Source: Choanephora cucurbitarum (lineage: Eukaryota; Mucoromycota; Mucoromycetes; Mucorales; Choanephoraceae). From it: a stretch of DNA of 50,057 bases. The DNA lies in contig JAIWNI010000150.1 of NCBI GenBank assembly GCA_025331435.1, forward strand, positions 1-50,057, given 5' to 3'. The position numbers and the translations under genes were made by a program. Under the pieces are notes generated by a model, which did not search any database, was not told the origin of the DNA, and worked only from the letters and a program-made list of their open reading frames with translations. The first letter of the stretch is position 1. The number at the start of each line of letters is the position of its first letter. Below, one piece after another: positions 32,978 through 45,245 of the stretch.

Positions 32978-33975
32978 ATTCTCTAGAGCATTTCAAGACT
33001 GTTTGTAGCTTAGATTCTCTTTGGCCGCTTCAAATCAAGAGATCAGAGTTGCTGGCTTTGTAATTTCTTTCTTTTTTTTTTCCAAGACTCCAGTGATCAC
33101 TTTGAGGCTTGTTTCTCTTCCTATTTTTCTTGTAGCAAGCTATACCTTCCGATCAGTTTGATGTTTCCACGAGAGTTGAAGCTATCAGTAACGCAAGTCC
33201 AAGGACGAAAGAGCCGTCTCTCAATACAACGATGACATGAACGCAAAAAAAAGAGGCCAATCTAGCCTCGAACAAACAGTGCATGCAAGACAGAATTCTG
33301 GCTTGTCTATCATCTGACTGCTTGTTTTGTCTCCCTTCTTCTTTTCTTTGATCAGCGAGTCAAAAGCAGCAGAGTACGCTATGTTCTGTTTCGAGCAGAG
33401 TCTAGTTCTGAACAAGACCCCTTTTCCGGTAAAGCGCAAAGACAGGCATGGAATGTGACAGTAACGACAAGTGATATTGGCTCTTGCATCGAAAGCACAA
33501 ACCGAGTTTGGTCTGTACGCGGTTTGTATACCCCCCCCCTTTTTCCTGCTTATTTTTTGCTCTTTCGACAAGACGCAAAAGGCTCTCGGTAAGAAGAAGG
33601 AAATGGACAGACTCTTTCAAGATGTCAGTAGAGTGGGTGTACTTTTGAGATTATCTGGCTGTGGACAGAGTTGGTTGGACGACGTAACTTTCATTTAGTG
33701 GACTAAAGTGTATGTCCAGAGAAAGAAAGATAAGGAGAAGAAAATGACGATGACGACGGCAACGGTGGAAACGATTAAGACAAAAACGATAGGTACTAGG
33801 CAGCAACACAGTTCAACACCCTCAGATGGCTCAAGGCAAACATGTTGATAAATGGAAGAAACACAAAGCTTGTGTGTTAGTTGGATTTGGCAGAGATGAC
33901 AAGAAAGAAAGAACGTGATCCACAGATCTGCAAATGGTTGAATACGGAGATGCGCTGAAAGCACTGTATATGCAA
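32978..33975 (+). repeat. Direct repeat copy 2 (pair with 6285-7370)
   Basis: Seen: near-identity to copy 1 until about 33710, then diverged similarity, including a shared NKACVLVG/HKACVLVG peptide at about 33872 (copy 1 at about 7252). Confidence 0.85.
33009..33698 (+). pseudogene. Four-exon gene-like unit, copy 2 (exon 2 donor lost)
   Basis: Seen: exon 1 33009-33059, exon 2 from 33136, exon 3 33356-33514 and exon 4 33573-33698 correspond base for base to copy 1. The exon 2 donor GTAAGC of copy 1 is replaced by GTCCAAGG and the microsatellite is absent. Exon 2 reads on to a TGA at 33238. Exons 3 and 4 remain open and equal in length to copy 1, with a 58-nt intron between them. The upstream frame 32861-33008 is also open (KYVELVARSMLLLVEKAS) after an aagtctag acceptor and may be an extra 5' exon not seen in copy 1. 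Function unknown. Confidence 0.45.
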
Positions 33976-34133
33976 AAGTCAGATTAAACTGGATTAGACT
34001 GGATCAGACTGGATTAGGCTAAACAACAAAACCATGTTAGTGTGTAAAGAACATGTATTCGGCTGATGTGAGAAGCATGGTGCCATTTTGAACACTCTGG
34101 ATAGTTGCAGGCATGATACGAGACAGTCAATTA

Positions 34134-34217
34134 GCTAGTTGCCAACACCCTACAAGATGGGTCTCGTGTGACGAGAGAGGAAGACATTTTTGAAGGCATT
34201 GTGATGGATTTTGTATG
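34134..34217 (+). pseudogene. Exon-like segment with GTAAGTCAAG donor (copy 2)
   Basis: Seen: an open frame containing LQDGSRVTREEDIFEG up to the donor at 34218, which is identical over ten bases to that at 7860. The frame upstream has a TAG at the position where copy 1 has its acceptor. Confidence 0.28.
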
Positions 34218-34249
34218 GTAAGTCAAGAAAGTCAGGATGAGAAATAGGT

Positions 34250-34985
34250 ACAGATGTGCTGGAGACTATTTGAAGCAAGAAAAGAAAAGAAAAGAAAAGA
34301 ATAAAGGTCTATATGTGTTTATAAGAAGGAAAGAAAACGACACTGAGTTAAATGTGAAGATGTTGAAGCTAACGGCATCCCAAGACGAGTGAGCCAGTAT
34401 GTTCATAAGAGCCAAGAAGGAAATGAATGGAATAACGCTAAGTGCTATTGCTTTGTTTGAAATGCTGGATAGAGGCTATTCAGAAGATTTGGCTTCTCTC
34501 GTATGAAAGTAATCTGATGCTGATAACAACTGCCTCGCTGTTGCTTCCATCAATTATACAGTCATGTTTTATTTTTCTCTCTTTGTTTCACTCCTTGTCT
34601 TTTTCCTTGTAACAAGTTTAGTGTTGACCAGAACTCATAAGAAAAATAAAGCTCTTTGATCCTGCAGCTATGTCTGTATAAATGAGAAAAAAAAACGAGA
34701 TGCAATCTTTTCTGATTTAGTTAAAAGAAGACCAAGAGAATTTGTTGCAGGCATTGTGTAAGGTCCGATTAGAAGGAGACTGCAACAACATTTGGCTATT
34801 GTTCATTATGTGTGATGACCGAAGCAAGCATCAGAAGACAGAAGAATATTTGAGGTATGTAGCCTACTACTTGCAGCTAAACTAGTGTCATCAGTCAGCT
34901 TTTCTGTTTTTACGAGGTCTGGTGAGATATAGTTCTTTTGCCTGAAGCCATGAGTTTGGTATATGGAGAGGATATTAAAGCTGAA
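34250..34985. other. No gene seen
   Basis: Purine-rich sequence with an (AAAAG)n run at 34280-34300. Faint similarity to 8000-8200. Confidence 0.4.
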
Positions 34986-34989
34986 GAAA

Positions 34990-35056
34990 AGGCTCACTGA
35001 CTCACTCACCCACTCACTCACCCACTCACTCACTCACTCACTCACTCACTCACTCA
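34990..35056. repeat. (CTCA)n microsatellite at the arm boundary
   Basis: Seen: about 16 CTCA/CCCA units ending exactly where the right inverted arm begins. On the arm's sense strand it extends from GTAAGTGAG, a splice-donor-like sequence. The left arm has only GTGAGCGAGTG there. Confidence 0.97.
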
Positions 35057-37390
35057 CTTACCATTGGGCTCATCACGGATCATAGCTTATGTTATTCTAG
35101 TGTTGTGCTTTTCTTTTTTTTTCATCGTATCTCTTGTACTCCTCAAACACTTTTCTATCAAAAAGGTCTTTTGCAAAGAGCAGCTTTTTTCGTCTTTTCT
35201 TGGTTTTTTTTTTCGACTATGCGATCGATACAAGCAATAGCAAAGAAAGACCAAGAAGAGAAGAGTGTTGTCGTGTCTTTGATGGATAAGTATACATTTC
35301 TTTTTTTTTCTTTCACTGTCACTTTCTTGCAGGTATTTTCTTTTTATGTTGCCATCATTGTCCTCTCTCTTTACATTACTCTCTGCTACTGTAGTCGATA
35401 CACTCTTCCTCTTCTGTCGATCCTGATCGCAACGCCTTTCTTTTTTGGGAACAATAACGAATGCTTTTTAAGAGCCAGTTGCAGAGCGTGTGAACATGTG
35501 AGCATGAGCTTATTCATCTTGTCCCTTTATTCTTTGTTTCTTTACTCTTTCTGTTTTTGCTCTCTCTGAAGCCCTTCAGAACACACTGTAACTGCGTGCT
35601 CTTCTTTATGGCTTGACTTACTTTATCTTGCGTGTTATAGAAGGCAAAGTTAGGCACTGGACTCATTGTATATTTTTTTTTCTTTTTACTTGAGTGCTAA
35701 AGGGAAAGGAAAACGATATTCCTTTTTTGGCTTTAGTCAAAATAAGGTTTTGCATTACACAACCCTGCGCTTTCTTTTTTTTTTCATCATGCAAAATAGG
35801 TTCTCTTTTTGGAAAAAAGCCAAAAGGAGAAAAAAAATATAGAACTTGACGCGATCTAGTTTTACATGTAGTCAACAGCTACTTCAAATAAGTGATACTA
35901 AAATGTACGTAGAAAAAAAAGAAGCTTCTGAGAAAGTAGCTAACACTGAAAAAAAAGAGAGGGTAAAGTGCTTTAAACATAGAGTGATTTCCAAAAACGG
36001 AAATGTGAGATAAAAAGAAAATCGACAGAAGAAAAAAAAAGAACGAAAAAGAAGAGAGAGGGTAAAGGCGTACAGACATTCACTGCCTTACCCACTGTAG
36101 TCAGAAAGAGAAGTAGAGAAAGTAAAGCAGTGATAGCAGTATGATTATCTTGCTTTGTTTCTTTTCTTTTTTCATTATATTACAGAATAGCTCTGTTTGC
36201 TATGTATTTACGATCAGATTTTAAAAAGAAAGAAAAAGAACGAAAGAGTGAGAAAAAAAAGGATCGGCAATGAACTAAGCGCCAATCGGATGGCTCCTCG
36301 GCTTGACTAAGGCCGTCTTTATGGGTTGTTTACTGGCCATAGTAGCTAAAGACAATAGGTAGTCAGACATAACATGCTGAACATTGTGACAGTATGTGAT
36401 ACAGAAGAGGTGGTACTAAAGAAAGTACGAGAAAGGCCAAATTCGATTCAGTTCGATTTCCGCCTTTCTACCTTTTCTTTTTTCTTATACCTACTCCAAG
36501 ATCAGCAAAGATGGAGGTGAGCTGACCAAGCTTGAAGCTAAGAGAAGTAGTAAAAGTAACAACGCAAGCAGCAAAAAAAGCAACAAAAGCAACAACACCA
36601 ACAAAAGCAACAAAAGCAACAAAAGCAACAAAAGCAATAGCAGTACCCCTTCGAGAACGCGACAACTCGGTTATGTTTATTTTCTTTTTTTTTTCTTTTC
36701 AAACATCCTGATCACCTTCTGCCAGATCAACTTTGACCTAAGTTAGAGAAGGACCAAGAGAGATATGTCTCCTCCTTTATTCTTGTTTTGTTTTCTCAGT
36801 ACTTGACAACAGAAACGCACTGAACATAATTTTGGATCTTGCATGTTGACCGAATGCATAAAAAAAAATAAGGCAGGGCTGCTACAGACTAGGCAGGTGT
36901 GAGGAAATTAGTATGGAGAAACAAGACGCACGACGCTCGACGCTCGACATACGACACACAGCTCACATATACACAGTCAAGTGGTTGAGTACGAGACAAA
37001 GAAAAATTAGCAAGGTCAGAAAAGATAGTAAAGATGGAAAGGATGGGATAGAGTATGATGACAAGATGGATGTCGGATATCATAGACTTACTAGCTGCTG
37101 CTGTTGTTGCTACAGAAAAAGAGAATGAAGAAGAGAAACTGACCAGGTCACAGAGGCCACAGATAGAGGCTACACAACAAGAAGATCAAACGAAAAGGAA
37201 ATTCAATGGATGAAACATAAGGGTAGTGATTTGCGAGACAACACTAGAAAGAAAGATGAGAGCAGAGATGAAAAAAGAAGATATACATGCAAGTGGATTG
37301 AGATAGTGTGCGAATGAGCTGGTTCTTTTGGAGTCACTGCAGATGGACTCGACATTTGTACATGGCAAAGTCTGAAGAGACATAGTGGTT

Positions 37391-37675
37391 ATGCCTCGGT
37401 ATGAACTTTTTCTTTTCCTTTATCTTTTATTGTTCTTTACAGAGAGACGGTTCTTCAATGCAAGCGATATGATACAATGCTCAAGAGAAAGTTGCTCTAC
37501 AGTATGCTCTTGCGCTGTTGTGCAATGTAGTCTTGTTCATGGAACAAGCAAGGCCAACCAAACAGGAAGAGATCCTACTTGGCTTATTCTGTTGATTCAG
37601 CTGATTGGAAACGGTTTACTTGATAATGAAGCGCTCAAGCTCATACAATCCACATCATATAAAGCTATGAAGTGA
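37391..37675 (+). CDS. Small putative secreted cysteine-rich ORF (right-arm copy)
   Basis: Seen: 94 codons from ATG, with a signal-peptide-like N-terminus, the six-cysteine cluster and a C-terminal extension of about 14 residues absent from the left copy, where a TAA ends the frame. Same alternatives as for the left copy: effector-like peptide or chance ORF opposite an exon of the arm family. Confidence 0.25.
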   Translation: MPRYELFLFLYLLLFFTERRFFNASDMIQCSRESCSTVCSCAVVQCSLVHGTSKANQTGRDPTWLILLIQLIGNGLLDNEALKLIQSTSYKAMK

Positions 37676-38315
37676 TGCACAAAATTTTAACAAAAAGCGG
37701 CTGTGATAGATTATAACCAGTCAATGACAGTGCCAATAACAATGACAATAACAATGATAATAAAAGTTATGATGATATTAAACAGTTACGCTTCTCATAA
37801 CAGCAAACATATAGCTGTCTCAAGTCCGAAGACGAAGCCAAAAAAAAAGAGATGCTGGCTAACAATCTTAATACTTTTAAAACCCAAAAATAAAGTGCAA
37901 AAAGGGATTGTCAGAGTTCCTTTGTTGTGGATCTTGGTTTGTAAGAGAGCTGCGTTTCTTTTTTTCTTTTTACCTTATATAGCTCTTTTCTCTCTCCATA
38001 TAATAAGATGCATATGCATATATGCCTCTCTGAGCGATTCAATCTGCTTTTGCGCAATTTGTTTTAAATGGTTTCCACTGAATGATTACATAAGCTGCAT
38101 AGAGGCAAGAACAAAAAAGCCTAGGCTTCTTTAGTGGAAAGGCTTGTATAAATTGCATATTTAATTAGAGTTTTGAGTTCATGTTGAATGACAGGAGAGG
38201 AAAAAAGAGCTAACAGCAAGGAGGTGATTTGTTGTTATCTGGGATTGATACCGATGGTGATAAAGAATAGCTTATCAAAGCAGATGAGTTTGCAGTGTAA
38301 GAGGAAAGACTACAA

Positions 38316-38705
38316 TCAGTGACTGATTGAGTCGTACAACATCTGCAGTCTTACTATAACCTCTGTGCTGTCTATTAGTTGTCTTTTTGCTGTATTCCTA
38401 TCTGTTTGTTGGTTGACAGTCTTTTGGTGAGATGCTGTTGAGCAGGGCTCATGCGAAACAAAACTCTCATGATTAGATCTTGAGTTCAAAGGTAATAATG
38501 TTTGCATAAATATCTATTTTGGATGGGATCTGCATCATATAGCAGTTGCAAACAGTGGCTTCTTCTGGTGTACAGCTGTTTCTTTAATGACAGTTGCTCT
38601 AGAGTATGATTCGCTGTTTTGCTTTGATCAACACTAGTGTTGTTATCACGGCAGAAAATATTGTGTCTCGATTTCTTTAGTATGGTAATTAAAGACGCAA
38701 AAAAA
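38316..38705 (-). pseudogene. Right-arm copy of the 641-1002 exon, frameshifted
   Basis: Seen: same reading as 641-1002 for about 45 codons, then a single-base deletion (around 38550) shifts the frame. The original frame resumes to the same TGA at 38316-38318. See the left-arm entry for substitution counts. Confidence 0.45.
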
Positions 38706-39080
38706 AGAAAAAAGAAAAGCAAGTTCAGGCTTAACATTTAAAAGTGTAAGCGGTAAAAAGGAGGAAGGGAGTACATGAGAGTACAACAAAGAGGTTAAGA
38801 AATTCATTTTAATAGGTTCACTTGGCTAAAATAAATTTTATTCTTAAAAGAACCATTTCATCAATACAATAATCACCAGTTGGATTAAAGATCATAAAGG
38901 CCAATTGGTCCAGTTGATTTAGCTTCTATAATTTAAGGTATAAGCTTACACTACGAACAAAACTACACAATAAACATCATAGCCCAGACATGTTAAATCT
39001 AAAGTCTAGAAAGTCCTTTCATCAATCCAGTTATACGTATCCAACCTAGCTGTCACGAAAAACTCTCTTTTGAATGTTTG

Positions 39081-39299
39081 AGATCTAGCAAACCTACCAA
39101 AGAAGCAGTATAAGGAAAAAAGTTAGCATAACTGAGGTCAAGAGTTTCAAGTGGTACAAGTGGTACAAGTGGATCGCGTGTGTTACCTATAGCATCATTT
39201 GCTATGACCTTGGATAGGATCGGCAGCTTGAGTGTAACCAAGATATAAGGGCAAAAGAAAAAAAAATAGAATATAGCCAGGATCAGAGCGACGTAATCA
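39081..39299. other. Short unique stretch before the DIRS element
   Basis: The minus strand has an open frame (39241-39053) containing LPILSKVIANDAIGNTRD, possibly an exon of a gene cut by the DIRS insertion. A 9-bp tandem (TGGTACAAG) lies at 39150-39173. Confidence 0.25.
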
Positions 39300-39348
39300 A
39301 TTGCTTGTCGTGCCTAAACTAATCCTAGTTGCCTCCTCTCCGACCTCC

Positions 39349-39433
39349 AATGTGATACATGCTCTCCGAGCCGCGCTTTATTTTCATTATATATAATAAA
39401 ATTCATTCTAAATGTTACTTCTTCATATCTTTC
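39349..39433 (+). repeat. DIRS left inverted terminal repeat
   Basis: 85 bp, inverted relative to 48845-48929 with only a few differences (for example GCCGCGC versus GCCGTGC). Contains a TATATAATAAAA motif. Confidence 0.95.
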
Positions 39434-39458
39434 TAAGCCGCGCATCGTGGATCAAACT

Positions 39459-40271
39459 ATGACTGATACGAACAACAATGAACAGAGACTTCACACTGAA
39501 CAAGAAGTATTTCAACTCCTCCAAAGACTTAGAGAGGAAGAACAAGCAATCAATCAAAATGCCCGAGATAACAGGCCATTACCAATGGAGATCACTCCCT
39601 TTTTGGAAACAAGTACTACACAACAAATCCAAGATAACCTTAAAAGATACAAAAGAGATCTTGGAAGATACAGAGATGAAAATTGGACAGTTGGAGAAGA
39701 AATCAACAAATCCCTTCTCCCAAAACTTAAGCATTACACAGTGGACACCGCTCAAGTGGTCCAATCGATATACAAGAGTTCAGAGGTTACCAGAACTCAG
39801 GGAAGAGCAGCAACTGAGTTATACGAACGGCTGTGTTCTATCAGTAATGGAACAACAACTGCAGAAGAAGTCCGAAGACTATTGGAAGAGACAAGAGAAG
39901 CAGCAAATAGAATGGCAATCTTTGCATGGTATCAAGCAAAACAACAAGACGCAGAGGCAAAAGACTATGCAGTCAAAGCACTCAGACTTCCAGCTTCACT
40001 CAAACATTTGGAGAACAAAGATACAGGAAAAAAGGAAACTTTTAGCCCTGAATTTATCGAACAATATAATGAAGCAAACTATCAACGAACCATTATCAAA
40101 GCAGCCACTGAGGGAGGTAATAGATATGGAAATCATAGAGGTAGCCACAGCTACCAGTGACGAAATCGTGGGGGCAGAGGAAATTTTAGAGGTCCAAAAA
40201 ACTTTTACGGGGGTCGGGGAAGTGATACCCCTACCTACCGGCAATACAATTCCGCCTCTGTGGTGATCTGA
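39459..40271 (+). pseudogene. DIRS ORF1 (Gag-like) with one premature TGA
   Basis: Seen: ATG at 39459. Charged, Gln/Glu-rich and helical in character. Open for 233 codons to TGA 40158-40160, then open in the same frame through an RGG-rich tail (RNRGGRGNFRGP) to TGA 40269-40271. The Arg/Gly tail is typical of nucleic-acid binding in DIRS ORF1 proteins. The first TGA sits where an Arg codon CGA would fit the RG-rich context, so a C-to-T change is likely. The RT frame overlaps its end. Confidence 0.75.
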
Positions 40272-40300
40272 GCACATTTAGTCTCAACAATGGCAATAAG

Positions 40301-40429
40301 TGTAAGAGGGACAAAGTCTTAATATAGAAAAGAACTAAGTTTTATTTATTGTTACAATTAAAATTATATATTTGAATTCAAACACTAAGTGCTTTGTGTG
40401 ACTTGTGATTTCAGAGCTGAACTCTTACA
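40301..40429 (-). repeat. 3' LTR of the nested Ty3 element
   Basis: 129 bp, unusually short. Three substitutions relative to the 5' LTR. Confidence 0.95.
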
Positions 40430-40447
40430 TTATCCCCTCTTAAGCTC

Positions 40448-41790
40448 TTAGTCACTAGTAGGTTGTTTCTTGTAAACATCTCGAAGATTGGCAGTTGTAG
40501 TTATCAATTTGTTTTTCTGGTCTTTTCTTTCTAGCTTCATGCTCAGGCCATCAGTAGAGACTTTGGTTACTATCCATGGACCAGTGAACTTGGGAGCGGG
40601 AAATTTCCATTCGGATTTCATTTTTATCTTGTAAACAAAATCACCAACATGAATTGCTTCCTTGAATTTTCTGTTCTTGTTGAAGTATTTTTGTTGACGC
40701 TCTTGACTTGTTTGTAGATTGACTTTGAATTTGATTATGAAGGATAGGCAAGTAATGATTTAGATGATGATACCAAGATTCTGCAGTGTATGTCTTGAAT
40801 GAGGTAGTCACTTCACCATTCAATTGTGGCAGAACAGGTTTTCTTCCAAACATGGCTTCAAATGGGCTAAACTGGGTTGACGCTTGTTTACTCGTGTTCA
40901 TTGCAAAGGTGACAAAGGGTAAATAATTGTCCCATTCTTCTGGTTTACTCTCCACGAATGTAGCTAACGAGGACTTGACAGATCTGTTCATCCTTTCAAC
41001 TAACCCATCACTTTCAGGGTGTTCGACACTTGTTTCTACCTTTTGTATTCCTAGTCTCTTGCTGACTAACTGCATTGCGCTTGATATAAAATTTTTACCA
41101 TTGTCTGTGATCCACTTCTTGGGAGTACCAAATATCAAAACGATTGAATAAAGTAGAACATCTGCTACCGTGTTCGAATCGAAGGACTTGATTGGAACCG
41201 TGATAACCCATCTTGTTAGGTATTCCATGAACACTAGAAGGTATTTGTTTCCTCTTGTAGATTCTGGTAAGAAAGCTACATCAGCAGCCCAAACTTCACC
41301 TGCTTCTCCAGGTTGAATACTCTTCAGGTTAATGTATTTGTGTGTTGGTGCTTTGTGTCTGATGCACTTGTCGCATCTCTTGACATATTCGACTGTGTCT
41401 TGATACCATGTTGGCCACCATGCATTTTCTTTTACTCTTGCTACTGTCTTCTCCCTCCCTAAATGGCCAGCTGTAGGAGTATCATGACAAAGGTAAAGAA
41501 AATGGGATACAAGTGAATCAGGGAGCCAGATTACCCAAGTAGTGTTGTCCAGCCTCTTGTACCAAATGTTGTTCTTCAACGACACGTCTTGTTTTTGATC
41601 TCTGCTCAGGTAGTTCTTGTAGTATCTTGTCAGTCTTCTGCTCTTCTATAATTCTCGCCGGGTTGAGGGTCTTGTCTACTTGGGCATGAATGGCAACAGC
41701 AACTATGCATAATCTGCTTAATGCATCCGCGTCTTTGTTATTGACGCTCCGAATGTGTACGACCGAGAAATCATAACTGGTGATGTCCAT
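40448..41790 (-). pseudogene. Integrase of the nested Ty3 element
   Basis: Seen: a linker with DADALSRL, then the HHCC region (HDTPTAGHLG...CDKC), core residues in WAADVAFLP, WITDNGKNF and HPESDGLVERMNRS (D,D,E). A frameshift near 40700 leads into a C-terminal GDFVYKIKMKSEWKFPAPKF segment ending at TAA 40448-40450. A second frameshift lies near 41550. Confidence 0.9.
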
Positions 41791-43052
41791 AACCCAGTCT
41801 AGCGATACGCCCTTTTGGTTCTTTAGTTGACAAAATTTGCTTTAAGGCCGCATGATCCGTATGTATAACCAACGAGTGACAACCATGTACGTAGCAATGG
41901 AAATGTTGTAAAGCCCATGCTACCGCTAGACATTCCCGTTCCGTAGTGGAATAGTTCCTTTGAGCTTGGTTCAACGTCTTGCTTGCGAACGCAACCGGTC
42001 TCCCATTTTGCACTAACACTGCGCCTAAGCCAGTATCGGAGGCATCGCAATGTATTTCATACGGTAAGTTACTATCCGGGTAAGCTAGTTCAGGCAACGA
42101 GACAAGAGTCTTCTTGAGGTCTTGAAAAACTTTTTCTTCTCGTTCACTCCATTTCCACGCAACATCCTTTTTTAACAGTTTGTACAGCGGGCTTGCCATT
42201 TGCGATAAGTTCTTTATGAATCTGTGATAAAAGGTGCAGAGACCTAAGAACTGCTGCAACTCCTTTATATTCTTGGGCGCTGTCATCTTCTCAATTGGAT
42301 CAGTTTTACCAGGGTTGCTTCTGATGCCCGAGCCAGAGACTATGAATCCAAGAAATTTTGCTTCTTTCTGGAATAACTTGCATTTCTCTAAGTTCACCTT
42401 CAAGTTCCACTTATCGAGTATACTAAACACTTCATCTACAGTCCTTGATGTTTTCTTCTTTTGTTTTGCTATATATCAATATATCATCTAAGTAAATGAT
42501 TGTGTTTTTAACTTGACCCAGGATTGTATGCATGAAGCGTGCGAATGTCGAAGGTGCGTTTGTAAGTCCGAAAGGCATCACGTTGTATTCTACCAGAAGG
42601 TCCCCTGCTATGAATGCGGTCTTGCATTTATCTTCTTCCCTAATGGGTATGTGCCAATAACCTGCTTTTAGATCAATGGACGAGAAGCAGATTGCTCCTG
42701 TTAGGTTATCCACTAATTCTTCCATTCTTGGTAATGGCCATTTATCCTTGCGTGTTATGAAGTTCAATGCAATAAAGTTATTGCATAATCTCCACGTTCC
42801 ATCTGGTTTTGGAACCAACACCGGAGGTGAACACCAAGGACTGTTGCTTTTTCTGACTACACCCGCATCCAGCATCTTTTGGACTTCTTCTACCAGCACC
42901 TTCTTTTCTTTGGGTGACAGTCTTCTTCCTCTCTTGACTATCGGTTGGGCACTTCCTGTGTCAATGACATGTTCTATTGGAGCATTAGTAATTGCCTGTC
43001 TTTCCATTATTCGAAAAACATTTGGATATTTCTTCTTCAGAGTCTTAAACAT
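41771..43052 (-). pseudogene. RT and RNase H of the nested Ty3 element
   Basis: Seen: RT block 43052-42432 with VPKPDGTWRLC, SSIDLKAGYWHI, MPFGLTNAPSTF and the catalytic YLDD. A frameshift near 42440 leads into 42430-41771 with LGLCTFYHRFI, then RNase H (HCDASDTGLGAVL, TERECLAVAWAL, HTDHAAL). Domains are complete in order, so only the frame is broken. Confidence 0.9.
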
Positions 43053-43677
43053 CCAGTTGTACTGCGACTACTGTTGCCTTCTCAGCTTCTTGTAGGCCTC
43101 TTAATGTTGCTCCTGGAATGAATAGTTTCTTTGCCGGATATACTGTTATATCAGCTGCAATAAAGAAATCCATTCCCAAAATTACAGGTACATTCTGTTT
43201 GTTCACTACCAGGAACTTGCACTCATAATCTTGTCCATCTATTTTCATAGATACCTTTGTAGATTTGTTTACTACTTCTCTGGACTTGTTTCCATATTCG
43301 ATACAAGAGTCGGCTTCATCTTCTAGTTCCAAGCCTAGGTCATCTGCTACCCTTCTGTTGATCGTACTGATCATGGCGCCTGTATCTGCTAACACACCTA
43401 CGTCTTGATTCTTGATTTTTGCTGTCACTGCAAATCTCCTAGGATCTTCTGAGTATATTACTTTCATGGAGTGTGTTGCTATGTTGCTTGCATATACAAC
43501 CGTTTGTGTGGACGAAAAGTATAGTCTTTCGAAGAGATTGGACTCCTCTTCGTCTTCTCCCTCCTCGACCTGGTTGCTTATTGCTTGCGTGTTTTGTTTG
43601 GCAGGCCTCCCTTTGTTTGCTTCATGTCGCTTACTATAGCAATCTACTGCCTTATGCCCTTTTTTGCCACAGTGAAT
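43045..43677 (-). pseudogene. Protease region of the nested Ty3 element
   Basis: Seen: an aspartic protease with VLADTGAMIS (canonical DTGA) and VILGMDFF downstream, the usual retropepsin pattern. The frame ends at 43045 shortly before RT resumes in another frame. Confidence 0.8.
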
Positions 43678-45064
43678 TGCAGTTGCCTTTGATCCGCTTG
43701 GTCGTCTTTTGGTTCTGGGCATTAATGGTACCATGAACCACTCCGTCCATTGGTTGTATGTTGTCAGGCTTTATCACTAGTAGTGCCTTGAAGTAGCGGG
43801 TTAATTGCGCCCGAGGAGCCTGGTTCTGAAGTTCCCAAACGAGCAATACGACGCTCTTTTGCATTTCTTTCCAAGCCGCACACCATAAGCTACAGCTTCT
43901 TGTAAACTCTCAGGTTCTGCAAGAGCAATTCTATCTGCTAACGCATTGTTAATAATGCGATAAAAGAAATACAATTGGATGTGAGTTTCTTTTGTAATTC
44001 TGGTTATTTCTATCAATAACTTAGGGCCGAAGGACACCATGGATTCAGAACCCTGCTTCATAGAATCAATATTGGCCAAGGCTCTGCTTTGTGCTTGTAG
44101 TCCTCCTCCGAAGAAATCACAAAAAGCTTTTCTTGCATCCTTGAATGAACCCGAACGAAGTTCTTCTTTTTTACCATCCCACCATAATTCCCGCTGGACC
44201 TTGTAAAGCCATCATGAATTCACTCAATGATTGTTTATCATCCCATTGATAGTAATCCACCAGCTTTTCAAAAGTCAGTAGCCATTCGTAAGAATCTTCC
44301 TTTTCTGTACCCTTAAAAATAGGGACTGGATGGATTCTTTTACGATTCTGACTTCCAGTAATCATACCGCTCTCAAACATTTGTGTATTTTGAGTGTGTA
44401 CGGCATGATAGCGGTGAGTGCTGTTTGATCGCTGAGTTGAGGGGGTGCTATACTCCGATCCACTCTCTTCGTCTGCGGTTAGGTGGCGACTTTGTTGTGC
44501 GCTAACAGGCCTCTGATAGGTCTGCTAAACTGTCTGTGTACTGATCAACTCCTCCATTTTTAAAGCGCTATGGTTCAGATGATCTTGGAGTTCTGCAATA
44601 ATCTTCTCTTGGTCGATTACTCGTGCTTCTAATCTTGACTTTGTTGTTGCCAATTGATCTTTCTCATGTGAGATCAATCGCAATTTCAAATTGTACTTTT
44701 GTTTAATTTGTTCCTCTCTGTTTTTGAGCTCAGCATCAAATTCTGACCCCTGTCTAAGTCGAACTTCTCTTTGCTGCTCAATGAATTGTTGGAATTCCTG
44801 TTGTAAGGACATTAAGCTCTGCTCTTTTTCTACAAGAACTGCTTGCAACGCCTCATATCGAATTCTCCATTGCCGATCTTGCTCTGAAAATCGGGCCTCC
44901 AACTCTGTTTTGACGTTTACATCAAGATTCTCTAATTGATGTTGCATGCCCAGGGGTTGTTCTTGTTTGAAAGCTTGTTGTTTCTGGGTATTGAGGAGAC
45001 TTCGAGCTAAATTGCTGAGGCTCCAAATATTCTCCTCCTCCCCGAACTGTTTGTTGTCTGACAT
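43677..45064 (-). pseudogene. gag: Gag of the nested Ty3 element, frameshifted
   Basis: Seen: from ATG 45064 a 179-codon frame forms a long coiled-coil-like region (Gln/Glu/Lys/Leu heptads). A stop at 44525 is followed by Gag-domain pieces in other frames (44380-44171 with PIFKGTEKEDSYEWLLTFEKL; 44079-43801). The CCHC zinc knuckle (C-GKKG-H-KAVD-C near 43640-43675) lacks its first Cys in the reading frame because one extra base separates TGC from TGT. That places a frameshift inside the knuckle. The capsid and RNA-binding role is known for the family. This copy cannot make it. Confidence 0.75.
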
Positions 45065-45116
45065 TTTCAAATAGGAAATTCGTTTGTTTGTATACAAAGT
45101 TTAGCTTCTCTACCAG

Positions 45117-45245
45117 TGTAAGAGGGACAAAGTCTTAATATAGAAAAGAACTAAGTTTTATTTATTGTTACAATTAAAATCATATATTTGCATTCAAACA
45201 CTAAGTGCTTTGTGTGACTTGTGATTTCAAAGCTGAACTCTTACA
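45117..45245 (-). repeat. 5' LTR of the nested Ty3 element
   Basis: 129 bp, followed (minus strand) by C then TGGTAGAG, which resembles but does not fully match an initiator-Met tRNA primer site. Confidence 0.95.

Larger units (their letters stand above)
35050..39080 (-). repeat. Right arm of the ~4-kb inverted duplication
   Basis: Seen: reverse complement of 233-4160 throughout. The homology stops near 39080, about 220 bp before the DIRS element. Within it 37391-37675 and 38316-38705 match the left-arm ORFs. Confidence 0.85.
40301..45245 (-). mobile_element. Nested Ty3/gypsy element, complete but decayed
   Basis: Seen: 129-bp LTRs (40301-40429, 45117-45245) with 8-bp inverted ends TGTAAGAG/CTCTTACA, three differences, and a perfect 5-bp target duplication ATAAG (40296-40300, 45246-45250). 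A polypurine tract (AAGAGGGGATAA on the minus strand) adjoins the left LTR. A TGGTAGAGAAGC primer site adjoins the right LTR, one base in. Coding order on the minus strand is Gag, PR, RT, RH, IN. At least five frameshifts break it. Confidence 0.95.
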
